Assembly (NCBI RefSeq): GCF_028389875.1
Contig: NC_084678.1
Coordinates: 12,802,899 to 12,866,898, forward strand
DNA from: Rhea pennata
Taxonomy: Eukaryota > Chordata > Aves > Rheiformes > Rheidae
DNA length: 64,000 nt
Direction of reading: 5' to 3'
Made by a program: the position numbers and the translations under genes
The notes under the pieces: generated by a model
Database searches by the model: none
What the model was told of the DNA's origin: nothing
The model's input: only the letters and a program-made list of their open reading frames with translations
In this document: positions 11,991 to 24,200 of the stretch, one piece after another
Numbering within the stretch: the stretch's first letter is position 1
Layout: the number at the start of each line of letters is the position of its first letter

Positions 11991-12151
11991 CGGCCTGCGG
12001 AGCCCGAGGAGGGAGGTTGACTCGTAACCAGGCAGCGGAGGGGCGCGCTGAGGCGGGGGGCGCCCGCGCCGGAGCTCCGCCGCCCCTGCCCCGGCGCCTG
12101 CGGCACATGCGTTGGCTGGGAAGGGCTATGATTTTCCTCGGCTGCGCCTGA
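11983..12151 (+). promoter_or_regulatory. Possible upstream ORFs in the RAB22A 5' leader
   Basis: Two short ORFs of 14 codons each precede RAB22A: one at 11983-12027 (begins MAPGLRS) and one at 12107-12151 (begins MRWLGR). The second ends in TGA 16 bases before the RAB22A ATG. They matter only if transcription begins upstream of them, which the sequence alone cannot show. Confidence 0.3.
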
Positions 12152-12167
12152 GGCTCTCGCTAAGGCC

Positions 12168-12203
12168 ATGGCTCTGAGGGAGCTGAAAGTTTGTCTGCTG
12201 GGG
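12168..12203 (+). CDS. RAB22A: RAB22A coding exon 1
   Basis: Encodes MALRELKVCLLG, ending in GGG before donor GTGAGTGC. It lies inside the GC-rich island. Confidence 0.97.
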
Positions 12204-15200
12204 GTGAGTGCTGCGCGGCGGGCGGGCGGGCGGCTCCGCGGGGCCCGGCGGCTCCGCGGGGCCCGGCGGCCGGGCCGCTCCCCTCCCCTCCCCTCCGCTG
12301 AGGGCCTCGGCGGAGAGGCGGCTCCCGGCGGTGGGGAGCGCCGCCGTGCGCCCCGGCGGGGCCCGCGGGGCCGGGGCGGCCGAGCGGCCTCCGCGCCGCG
12401 GCTGCAGGCCTCGGCCGGTGCCGGCGCCGCCTCCCCGCGCCCTCTGCTCGGAGCAGCGCGGGCAGCCTGCGAGCGCGGGGTGCTCTTCCCCGCTCCTTGC
12501 ACGCTGCCCCGGGTTCCTGCAAGAGTGCCGGGCCCCCTCGCCCCCTGAGTGTGGTAAACAACAGCGTTGTTCGGGCTTTGGGAGCGCTCCGAAGGTACCG
12601 GTACTGGGGGAAAAAGGAGACTTCAGGTAAACTGAAGTAGTTTCAAAAATCTAGGGGAAAAAAAAAAAACGTACCCTGGCATGATTTGGTCTGAGAACTT
12701 CGGAGAGCTTCTCTCTGAATAGGTTGTTTTTTTCTGTCTAATTCCTACATTGTTTGGAGTATGACAAGCAGGATTGCTTCCTGCTTCTGATGGCCCCATT
12801 GCCCTTCAGGGAGAAAATGATGCGTTTTTGTGCCTCTTAATGTTGTGGAAGTATTTAGGGTACCTGTTAGCTGCTGTTTCCTCCACGTTCACCCTGCCTG
12901 TGAAGCCTCTTGTGATCTGAGAGGAGGAGAACAAGCACCTAGGAAAACTGATCCTTGAACTCTGCTTTTCTCTTTAAGGTTTACTTTTTTTTATGGAAAA
13001 CTCCAAGCGCTACAAGCCATAGAATTGAGATAATATGTTTCTGTGTAACTTTTTCTTGAGAGGAAAATAACTTGAAAGGATAAACACAAGCATATTTGCC
13101 GTACCTGAATTTGTTATAATATTCAGCTTTCATAAGCTATAGGAGAATACATAAAATGAAACAAAACTTTATTTTCAGTACAGCATTTGGTAATTCTTTT
13201 TCCTTAAAACTGTAACAATTCTGGAGATGTAAAGTGAAAAGTTGGTCTTCAGCTATGTTAACTAAATTACCACTTAAAATGTCCAGGTGCTGTGAAGAAC
13301 TGTCTCACTGTTAATAGTATGCTATTTCTCTCTTAAATATGCCTTCTATCACTCACACTTTCTTTTTACTGTTGAGTTGGTGGTGTGTGTATATATTTGA
13401 CTTGGCGTTAAATTTTTTTGAGCTGTTCTAAATCTTACATTTTCACATTTCATTTTTTCCTCTACCATTTGTTCCCCGGTAGAGTTGTATTTGACGCTTC
13501 CTTCAGATAGGTCACAGAAGAAACTTCAGGCCTTTCATTAAGCAGGGTGGGACAGCATTAGTCAGAGTTAGAAATGTGTGTGTCACACCTGCATAATTTA
13601 AGACAGTCAGTTGGCTTGTAGGAATGGAATACCATATTTGATTACGGTGTATTTTACTAAATGTATTATAAGGTCTTTCTCTGCTCAAACATCTTTTGTT
13701 CAAATACACCTTGTAGCTTCTCCCTCCCTCCCCCAAAAAAATAGTGCTTGAGTAATTCATAAGAAGCACATTTTTATAAGAATTTGATTTAATTTATCAG
13801 ACATTTTATTTTCCAGTTAATTAACATATTTGAAATATTTCAGAATCTCTAACTTCGCTGGGATTATCTGCAGGAACATGTTACCTATGTAAAACATATC
13901 ACAAGATTTGAGGACAAAAAGAGTCAACTTTTATTGTAACTATTGTCTCTTTCAACTGTTACTGTTCTTTCACAGGACACTGGTGTGGGCAAATCAAGCA
14001 TTGTGTGGAGATTTGTAGAAGACAGCTTTGATCCCAACATTAATCCAACGATAGGGTAAGAAACAATAAAGTAAACTTATCCAAAATTCAGTCCAAATTA
14101 TATGAATGTATGCTTGCTGCTCTTGATAAGATAACATGAGGATTCTCAATGTGTGGCAGCTAAATGTGGATGCAACCTGCCTGGATGCAACCCTGTCTAA
14201 CACGCTCTAGGTGACCCTGCTTGAGCAGGGAGGTTGGACCAGATGATCTCCAGAGGTCCCTTCCAACCTTACCCATTCTGTGGTAATGAAGACAGCTGTG
14301 GTCTTAGCATACGAGCTACCTTAGGAAACCTAGGAGTATATTATATGCTTCTGCAACTTCCATTTTCATGTGTAAGATCTTGACCCATTTTCTATTGCTA
14401 ATCTTAACCAACAAAATCCTATTAGGACTCCAAGGTTATGAATAAATTCTACTGTAGATCCTTCTGTTAAGGGAACAATATGCTTTTCTCATGCAGTTTT
14501 CTTTGATTTCAGAGTCTGATTACTAGGAGATTGCTATTCTTTTTGTATTTTTTTTAAAGGGGGGAGCAGGGAAAGTAGAGCTCTCCTAGGTTTTCAAAGG
14601 TAGCTAATATACTAATGTAGATTGTGGTTTTCTTCATTAATTAGTTTTAACATTATATATCTATATGTAATGCGCATTCTCTTCAGTAACTAATGAAATT
14701 GCTAATGCAATCAGCTTCATAGCTAAGGGTATTTGAAAGATGTGCCTCAGAGGAGCAATACTATTGAGCTTAAATCTTAAAATGAATTGGACAGGTGAGG
14801 AGCAGTCCTTTGCTGTCCTTCTTGTTTGCAATTGGTCTTAAGAGTTGTTTTGCTCATAGAGAGGCAATTCTTAACTCATGGGAGAAGACGACCTCATGTC
14901 ATGCTGAGAGCTTGGTATCAAAGTAACTTCCTGTCTCAGGTGCTTTTTTAGTATAGTTGTGACTGAAAAGGTCCTGCTGATAAAGATCAGCTGTGTCTCA
15001 TCCTTTCCTTTTGAAAATGTGGTTTTCTTCATTTCTAACTTGCATGTTGTGGTATACATGCTGGTATTGAACTGTAAGATATCTTGTAGGAATAATTCTT
15101 TTATTTTAATTTCACTTCTAAAAGGTGAGCTTTAGGGTAGACTGCTAGATCATTTTGTCAGATCTTCAAGGGTTAACATTCTTAATTACTGCCAGATTAG

Positions 15201-18200
15201 CTGCAGTGGAGGTTCTTTTCTGAAGGAACACAGAACTGGTATTGAGGATGGTAGCCACCTTGATCTTTACTTAAGTAGAGAAGCAGGATGTTCTGAACAG
15301 GTTTAGGTTGTGCAAAAAGTTACTACTGCCTGCAGTGATGCTGGCTGCAAGCAGAATTGCTTGTTTGGGTAGACACTCTTGAAAGATACAGTTGTATTTC
15401 CTACATGTTGTATTAACTGAGAATTTTGAGAACTTGGTCAACTGTCTTCACTCTCAAGCACCCAGATATTTAAAAATAAATAAATAAGTGTTATTTTGAG
15501 GACTGTCTTGTTCAACTGTTGAATAGTTGGCTAATTTAGATATTACCCGCAGTTGCCCAAAGTTTGTGCTTGCAACTCCTGTTAAAAAAGAACATTCAAG
15601 GCTGCTTATCGTGTAGGTGACTGGATATGATGAGACAGATCTTGCAAATGTGAGGAACATCTATTTGTTTGGTTAGGATACTCTGGTCTATATTTAGGTG
15701 CACGTCACCATCCATCTAGACTACCCAGGTTAAGTCTTAGAGTAACCTAGTACAGAATTTGCGTTACATAGATCCATAAAAATGACCATTCTGTCCATGG
15801 ATTCTGAATTCTAAAATACTGTGCTTAATGGTTTAGGCTTTGCATGTTATCAAGATCATCTAAAATTGCTGATTAAAGACCATCCATGATGCTTCTGTCT
15901 GTGCAAATTAAAATTTTCTATAATTGGGGCAAAACTCAGGATAGTTTCTTTATTTGGGGGGAGAGGCTGAGACTAGAATGAACATCTTCATCAAATCTTG
16001 CTGTCTTCTACTCCACAGTCCTTTTCTTTTTGTTTTGTAGTTTTCTGGGTATTGTTGTTGTTGTTAATGTAGCGTCCTATCTATTTCTTGGAGGCAGGAA
16101 CCCAAACAGATTCCACACATGCTTCTCCTCGTGACAAGGGAATAAGGGACGATGAATATCTGTGACAAATATTATGCAATAATTTAGAGCATTGTTCAGA
16201 GGTGTTAGCTACTGTGGTAATGAGGCTAATCTGCAGAACAGAATTTGTCCTCGTGTATTCTATGGCAGTACTGGGATTAGAATGACTAATTTGGTTTCTT
16301 GAAGTGACATAGATGCATAGATTTTTAGTATATCTTAACAAAAAATGATTAAATGGTCTGAGGACTTGCATTTTGGTAGTTTGTTAATAGTAGTATGAAT
16401 GGATCAAAACTTGTCCAAGTGCTGTGACTGTGTGAAGCTCCAATAAACTACAATCACAAAGTGTTAAGCAAATTAATTATGAAACTTTTCTGGGCCTTCT
16501 TTTTATTTCCTACTCAAAGACCAGGAGGTGGAAAGAACAAAGTGGTGACCAGAGAAGGTAGCTGGAAGTGTGCTTAGAAAGCATTGTAGAGATTTTTATA
16601 AAACTAGAGCTCAGAATGTTTCTGTGTTTACTCATGGGTCTTTGAGTTTAAGAGAATTAAAATTAGGAGCTTGTTTCCTGTCTTGTTGGTGTTCCTCTTG
16701 GAATATCAGAGTAATCACACTTTGTCATGACTATTCGTGATAAATTCACAATTCAAATTTACCACATGAGCAGCTGTAGAAACCCTTTTGGAATTTTTAT
16801 GCTTTTAAGATGCTGAGGATGTTTCTACTACTTCTGACCAGTAGATATGACTAAATGTTGTAGATTCTTCCCCACTCTTTCATTATATCATTGAAAAGAA
16901 ACTTTGAGCATAAAATTACTTACAGGTATATCTTGTTCAAGTAATTACAGTGCTTGCTTTGCTGGGAGAAGCAGCTAGGAAATTTAGTGTTACTGCAAGC
17001 TTTTATACTGGAAGAAGTCAAACATAGTTACACTTTGGAGGCTTCCACTGACACAAGGTGGTTTTTCTTCATGTATCTTTTTCTTTTGTATTTATTGGTA
17101 TCAGTCACAATAAAAGCTTCCACTTTGCAAAGAATTTTGAAGCAGAGATTAATCTCTATTTGCATCGACTGTTTGGGATGTTTGTGATGTAAATTGGAGC
17201 AACAAAACTGCTCAGTTGAAACTGACTATAGAAGAATGTTTGAATGTTCTGGTTTATGGAACCAAATAAAATAATATATTTTTAGTGAGAATTTATGATT
17301 TGCAAAATTGTTTTAATATTGGTCAAAAACCTCAGAACTGAGTCTCTGGAATGTGGTCTTAAGGAAATGGAAATCCTTGCTGTGCTTTACAACAGATACT
17401 CCTTAAACTTTATTTTCTCTTACCCATTGTTAAAAAACATCTGGTTAACTGTATTTAAACGCATTGTAGTTAGACTCTTTGTCTTCCTAGTTAGACTTCT
17501 TTCTCTTCACTACAACCTTTTACTTGATTTCTTAAAAGCTTTGAACAATGATGTACTTTTTAGCAAGCCATCTGAGCTTAAGGAGTGCGTGGTGGAGTTA
17601 CCTCTCGACAGCAGAATGCTTTGTATAGTTGTAGCATGCCCTGCTAGCGTTTAAGATCCAGGAGAAACTGAAGTTCAATCTCAGCCTCTAATATCTAGCA
17701 TTGTAGGTCATACCGAAAGAGTTTTGCTGTCTGTCTTTGAATCTACACCAAGTTTAGTCTACTCTATGAAGCTCTCTTAAGACCACCTCAGGAATCCTAT
17801 CCTGAATCGTATTCAAAACCAACAGTTGACTAAGTTTGTGAATCTGCAGTATTTCCAAGGGACAGAAATTAAGCATACGAAAACTCTAAAATCATAATGT
17901 ATGATCTCATGTGCTTAAAGTTATAGCATATAGAGTTCCTAGTTTGCAAGAATCTGAATTCAGTGTACAGCTTTTCTAGTAAAAACAGGTACCTGCAAGG
18001 AACAGATACAGCAAAATATTCTCTCTTCTAAAAGATTAGGTCTCTGATTTCCTGTTCTTGTGGGAAATGGTCTGCTTTACATGAATCATGAATCAGTGTA
18101 AGTAAAACATAGAAGTACTTTATTATGCTGTAGTACATTTACAAATTTTTGCTAGAGGGGTGGGGGGCAGACTGGAGCATAGGAAGAGAATTTTCATTTT

Positions 18201-21200
18201 GGTTTGTCTTCTGGAAGTGCAAGAGCAGTTACAGATTCACTGTGTAATGACAGATGAGACTTATACTGAGTGGATGCAAAAAGCAAGTTATTCATTATTG
18301 ATTTGTGTCCTCTTAACACCTACAAAATTAGATAGCAATCTCCTTTGCTTTGTTCCCAAAATTGAAATTATCAGTGTTTGTCTGAATGCTAGTACAGAGA
18401 TCTAGAAAAAGCTGCTACAAAGGAGGAAGGCTTTTTATGTGATTGTTCCTTCAAAATGTTTCCTGCATAGATTTAGGTGAATTGCTGTGGTTATTTTTCC
18501 ACTTAGGAAGAGAGGTACGAAGAAGGCTGACTGCTTGTTATTTTGTGACCATACAATCTTTATTTTTGTAAAAAACTAAGGAAGAATAAATGCTGTCAAT
18601 TAATATTCTTATTCCTTCTTTTCTGCTAGCTGAATTTGATCCTTCAAATAGGACCGTTTGCCTTATGATAATTTTAACCTTTATGTATGAAAATCTTAAT
18701 CAACTTTGTATAGAAAAGCACTTTTTTGGAATATAAACCTTATTAAAAATTTGTGGTAATAATACTCTAAGAAGGCATTTCTGTATTTTTTTTTCCAGAG
18801 CTTCATTTATGACCAAGACTGTACAGTATCAGAATGAGTTGCATAAATTCCTAATTTGGGATACAGCTGGACAGGAGCGGGTAAGTAGAGTCAGTATCTT
18901 TGATTGTGTCTGTGGTAATAGTTTTGATTAGGGTTAGGGGAAAGGTACTTCCCCCTACACACACACACCCATCTTCCCTAAAGTCACAATATGGTTTAGG
19001 TTTCTTAGTTTTTTTTGAGCTGTGCCTATGAAAGGTCAGTTCAGTCTGGTTGAGTTGTTACTCTAGAGTACAAACTGGCAAATGATGCTGTACTATTTTC
19101 AGAACCGATTTGAGAAACAATATGTCTCTCCTAGTGTTGTAGAGCACAAGCTTAAGAAAACATTTTAAGAACTCTGTTATCCCTGTGCAGTCACTTGACT
19201 TTCAGAGTTCTGATGGGGCTGACTTACTAGCTTTTTAGTTTGATAACAGCCTTGATGGCTCTAAAGCCACTCAAGTGTATCTATATTGCATTTCAGTGCT
19301 CTAGATTTTGCATGATGTATTTCCTCCCAGTAGCACCATATAAACTTACGTTGTCAATGATGCGTCCTGTAGTATGCAAGTTGTCAAAAGTACTGCAATC
19401 CTTCCATTGCCAGAAGTCAGTCAGCATTTGCAGCAGTTTGTTTCAACTAAGCATCCTGGCCTTTTTGAAACGTTAAGGCTGGAAATGTGATACGACTTTT
19501 GAGAGACTGGTACTCTAAAGCAGAAGGCACTATAAACATGCCTGCAGTTACTTAGCAGGAAACATGCATCATGTATTATCATTGCATCCTGTTCGCTTTA
19601 ACTATGTTTGCAAGCACTGGGAGAACGCCCTGATTTGGATTCAGCGTGCTACAATATGAGGAAGCGTATCTGTAAAAGATCAGCAGTTGATGTTGCAACA
19701 TGTGAAATAGATATTTCGTCTCTTTTTGGTTTTAGAGTTGGAGTGACACCACTTTAATTTTCTTCCATTCAAGTTTCATGACCTTTTTGTTGATATTGAA
19801 GAAGGAAAGATGTCTTACCCAGCCTCTGACTCAAGAGCTATGGTATCTCTGAAGCTCATGCTCCACACTTGAGAGAGGAGTCACTGTGAGGCCCAAATAT
19901 ATCCAAGGAAGCCAGTGAAATGGGACTAAGGATTTTTTGCTTTGAAATAATGCCAGTATCATCTTAGCTGATTTTTTTTTTCTCTGAAACTTTATAGAAA
20001 ACAGCCCTATCACTTACTACTAGTGGCAACTGATCTGTATACCTGCCTTGTACTGAAATCTGTAGCAAAATGTCTGGACATGGACCCCTTTCCACAATTC
20101 GTTCAGATGTGTTGTATCTTTGGTGATCTGGGGTGCCAAAAATAGCCAAACTCTTTTTGATGCTAAAATTTCTCTGCTGAGCTTTGATACATAATGCACA
20201 AAACTCTCAATCCTCGCTTTATTTTGTGTAGCCTTTCCTGTTTCCTGTTTACAAAGCCCATCATTAAGTAGTTCTACTTTATGCTGGGCAATCTTCTATT
20301 ATTTGAAACAGCTATAGAGTGCCTGGCTAGCTTCACTCCAAAAGTGAAACGCACTGATTCACATGGGTCATTTCTCCACATACACATGCCTTATTTGTTC
20401 TGCAATTTCTTTTTCACTGACTAAAGGTAATAGAAAACTACCTTTTAGCAGTTAGGATTTTCCCCTTCTTACCTGCAGTCACAGGAGATTGTCAGAATAA
20501 TTATATTACATCTTGTTAAATTTTGTCAAAACACAAATCAGAGGCTGGAGGGCAAGCTGAAGCCTTTGAAAAGACGGCAAAAAGGAAAATTCACTGTTTC
20601 TGGTAACATCTGTTTTGTTAATATATTTTATCTGTGAGTGTTCTTAGGAAAAATGTATCTAAGTGTTAGCAGGCAGGAAATGAGAGTAATACAAAATCAG
20701 TAAGTGAAAGTTGTTTTTTTTCCCCCAGTGAAATAGTCAAATAATCAAAAAGCCAGGCTGCAACCAATCCAAGTAATGGTTTTTCAAATATGTTTCCCTT
20801 TACATTTTAGTACTTACGGAGAGGAGAGGGATTATGCCCCAACATGAACTGCATGCCTGCCCATGTTTCCCTTTCCCACAATTAAATATCTTTTATATTC
20901 TGAACTTTGTGTTTAAAATCCTGTTTTCAAAACAGAATTTGAGAGCCAAATGTAAAAGGTCTGGTATTCTGCTTTATAGTAAGATTTTTAGGATTTGTAA
21001 TATTGCTCTCAGCTGAACTATATTCAGCAAAAGGGAAATTGGTGTTTTATTAGACCCGAATAAGCCTTTATGAAAAGCGAAGTTCTATTCATGATTCTTA
21101 CCCTGAGTAGTAAGATGCACAAAAGGTCTAAATCACACAAGTTTGCATGTTTTGGGGTTTTGTTTGTTTGTTTGTTTTGGTTTTTTTTCCAAATGTAACT

Positions 21201-24200
21201 CACTCTGTGCCTCCACTGAGTTTTTTTTGGTTGCTATGTTAGTTGTCTGGTCCTTTCTAAATACGGAGAATGTCACGCTGAATTTCTCAGAATGTTTGAT
21301 ATTTTTGGTGCAGCTTTGTGTTCTGTGCCATTATGGCTGGATTTTCTTGTTTCTGTTTTCCTGGACTCATGCAAAGATACAGGCCTGGTTTATACACTGA
21401 AAACTCACTACTAACCAAATATACCTGCTGTAGATTCAAGTCTGAAGATTACAGTAACTTTACTGCAAGTGTTTGATTATCCCATGTGTTTTGGGGATTT
21501 TAATTGCAGTGGGTCACTTAAGTGTAGGTTTTTGCTGTTTTTGGTTTTAAGCATGCTTCTAATTCTTGGAGAAAGAATTTGAAGTTTGGAGAAAAACTTG
21601 AGTAAAGTCCCTAAAGCCAGAAGTTAGAATAAGAAGAAACCAACATATTTAATGTTTGAATTTAAATTAGCATCACTTGTATATTTTTCAATAAGGCTAG
21701 AGGTTGACATTGACTTTTGGACATTTCAGATCAGTAATAATATATGCTAGTTTTCTTTAAACTTTTTGTCCAAAAACACAAGCATCTCAAAAAGAAAGGA
21801 ATAAGTTCAATTTTGACATCTTTCCCCTTGCTCAGTGTTTAAAGTCATGCCTATATCCTGTGGGTTTATGCCTATATATAATCTGCAGCCTTTTAAATGA
21901 CAGATTTTATTCTGGTCAAAATAAGGTCGAATTTGGTTTTGTGATTGTGTTGTGTGTGTGATTTTGTTTGGTTGTTAGGTTTATTATGGTAGGTGTGCTG
22001 CTCATCCCAAAACTATTTGTTCATTGGCCTTGGAAGAACAACACTTTCTCGAAGGTTGTGTACTTCACTGCACAGCCTCTCTGGAACTGTAAATATAACT
22101 TTTGCACTAATGTGAATTTCAAAGCTAGTTTTCTTTAATGTTAGTAAGTAAACCATGGAAGTCAGTGAAAGATCAGACTCATAATATATGGTCTCTTTCT
22201 TGCAGTTCCGTGCTTTAGCCCCAATGTACTACAGAGGATCAGCTGCAGCCATTATAGTGTATGACATCACGAAAGAGGTACGAAAGTGGATTTTGGTCTG
22301 GTAATGTAAATTCTGCTTTACTTGTCTGATAGACTAGGCCTAATTCCTTCTGCTTTTTTTTTCCACCAGGAAACTTTCTCAACGTTAAAGAACTGGGTGA
22401 AAGAACTTCGACAGCATGGACCTCCAAACATTGTTGTAGCTATTGCAGGAAATAAGTGTGATCTTAACGATGTAAGGTAAATTGTTGACAGTTCAATGCA
22501 GGTTTCACTTCAGAAGATAAGCACATGGTGCTAAGAGTTTTAGATTTCAGAAGGAGCAAAGATTTGTCAAATATTGAAAGGTATGGAGCAGTTTAAGCTG
22601 TTTTACATTAACGTTGTAGTTTCACAAGAGGTTTAGGCTTGTTCTACTCATGGATGATTTGTTTATTTTGCCCTTGGTCTTTCTTGCCCACTTCCTCCCC
22701 TGTGCTGGCATGAGTATACATATGATTCAGTGGTAAATTAGGCTGTAAAGTAGATCCAAACCAACCTATTTAAAAGTAGGAAAACTGATTCAAGGTTATT
22801 TATCTTGCTCACAATGTGAACGCTTGCTCGTGTGACAGTGATGGGCTTGCAGCAGTAGGAGTGAGCAGCTTACAAGCAGACAGGAGCACCTTTTCTGATA
22901 GCAGAGTGAAGTTACACAAGCTTAAACTACCTGCATTAAACTACCAGTATAATGCAAGCAGTTTTTTCTCATTTTGTAAGACATACCCCTGTCCAGTCTG
23001 TAGCACTTCATTTTGTTAGGAAAAACATCATAACTGTTAAAAGCGTTATGTAGGTTTCACTGGCTTGCTTGTTCAGGTGCCTTCCTCACCCGCTTAAATA
23101 TTGTGGTGGAATTGGCTGTGGTTAAAATGGTTGCAGGGAGTGGGAAAAGTTTGCGGGAAGAAACTTTATGGTCAGCCATACTTTTAAGAAGGCATGCATT
23201 AAAAACAAAAAAGGGCAGAAGAGAACTTTGTTAATTGATGCCCTAGTTAAATAAGCCAGAATTCAGAAAGGTGTGTGCAAACCTCATGTAGCATGTGGAC
23301 TGTTGTTTTCAGAAAACTGTGCCACAGCTGGAGTCTCAAAGGAAACAGATGGTTATGTGTTTAAAGAACCACTACAAAGTTGATTCTTAGTCTAGTTCTA
23401 CAAATCTTTAATACATCTGTTATCTGGTGAGTTCTAATAATTTTGTCAGAAATGGCATGTCTATACCTGAATTAGATTTGTCTTCTAAGTAGTTTTGTAC
23501 AATGATACGCAATATTAAGTCACACACTTTCTTCATGGTGCTTAGAAAGCAATGATGTTTGTGACTTACGATGCCCTTCAAGCTAATGAGCAAGATAACT
23601 TGTATTCCAGTCAGATGCGTATTTGTCACTGATCCAAAGTCTGTGCTTTTACATGTTTTGATAACCTAAGTCCCTTGTTGCTGAAAGCAGCATATACAGA
23701 AGTTACAGATAATGGACATAGGATATATTTAAGTGCCCTTCTCATCTGTTGGTGTCTGGGTTTTTTCCTGTTTAAGGAAATGCACCAATCACTATCAGCT
23801 TGCCTATCTAGAGAGGGTCAAATGTTTTTTCGCTTATCAGCTCTATTATGTGTGCAGTCTGGAAATGTTTATATTTTCATACTGCTGTAAAGTCAATGCT
23901 ATGCAAATGATCTGTATAATATTGTGAGATACCTGATTTTGTAAGCAGCTGTAGGAAATCTACTGCATTAGGTGAACGGTGGAAGTAACATTTGGGGATC
24001 TTTAAACAGATTTAACACACCTGTGTGTATAAGGAATAGAGCAACCCTCTAATGACTAATTGCAGACACTAGCACTCAAGAAACAAACTCCACTGTAATG
24101 TTTTCAGATGGATTAAGGCCTTGTTTAGTTTGTTATGATTGTGCTTCAATGATGCTCCTTTCGGAGGGCAGGGAGAGAGCTGAGCAATAATATCATAGAG

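Larger units (their letters stand above)
11130..12520. promoter_or_regulatory. GC-rich CpG island, shared PPP4R1L/RAB22A bidirectional promoter region
   Basis: The window changes abruptly from AT-rich to GC- and CpG-rich here. The PPP4R1L start codon (minus, 11735-11737) and the RAB22A start codon (plus, 12168-12170) face away from each other 430 bp apart. The sequence is therefore head-to-head with a single island covering both 5' ends. No TATA box is evident. Features inside include CAAGATGGC motifs on opposite strands, a CG/G tract and two copies of an 18-bp unit at 12231-12266. Exact boundaries and transcription starts are estimates. Confidence 0.82.

Noticed and set aside
11067-12630. 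Several Arg/Ala/Pro-rich reading frames in the RAB22A/PPP4R1L island
   Set aside because: Stop codons are rare in GC-rich DNA. The frames overlap on both strands and resemble no family; the real exons occupy only small parts.
18928-18939. Interstitial telomere repeat
   Set aside because: Only two TTAGGG units, which is expected by chance in this length.
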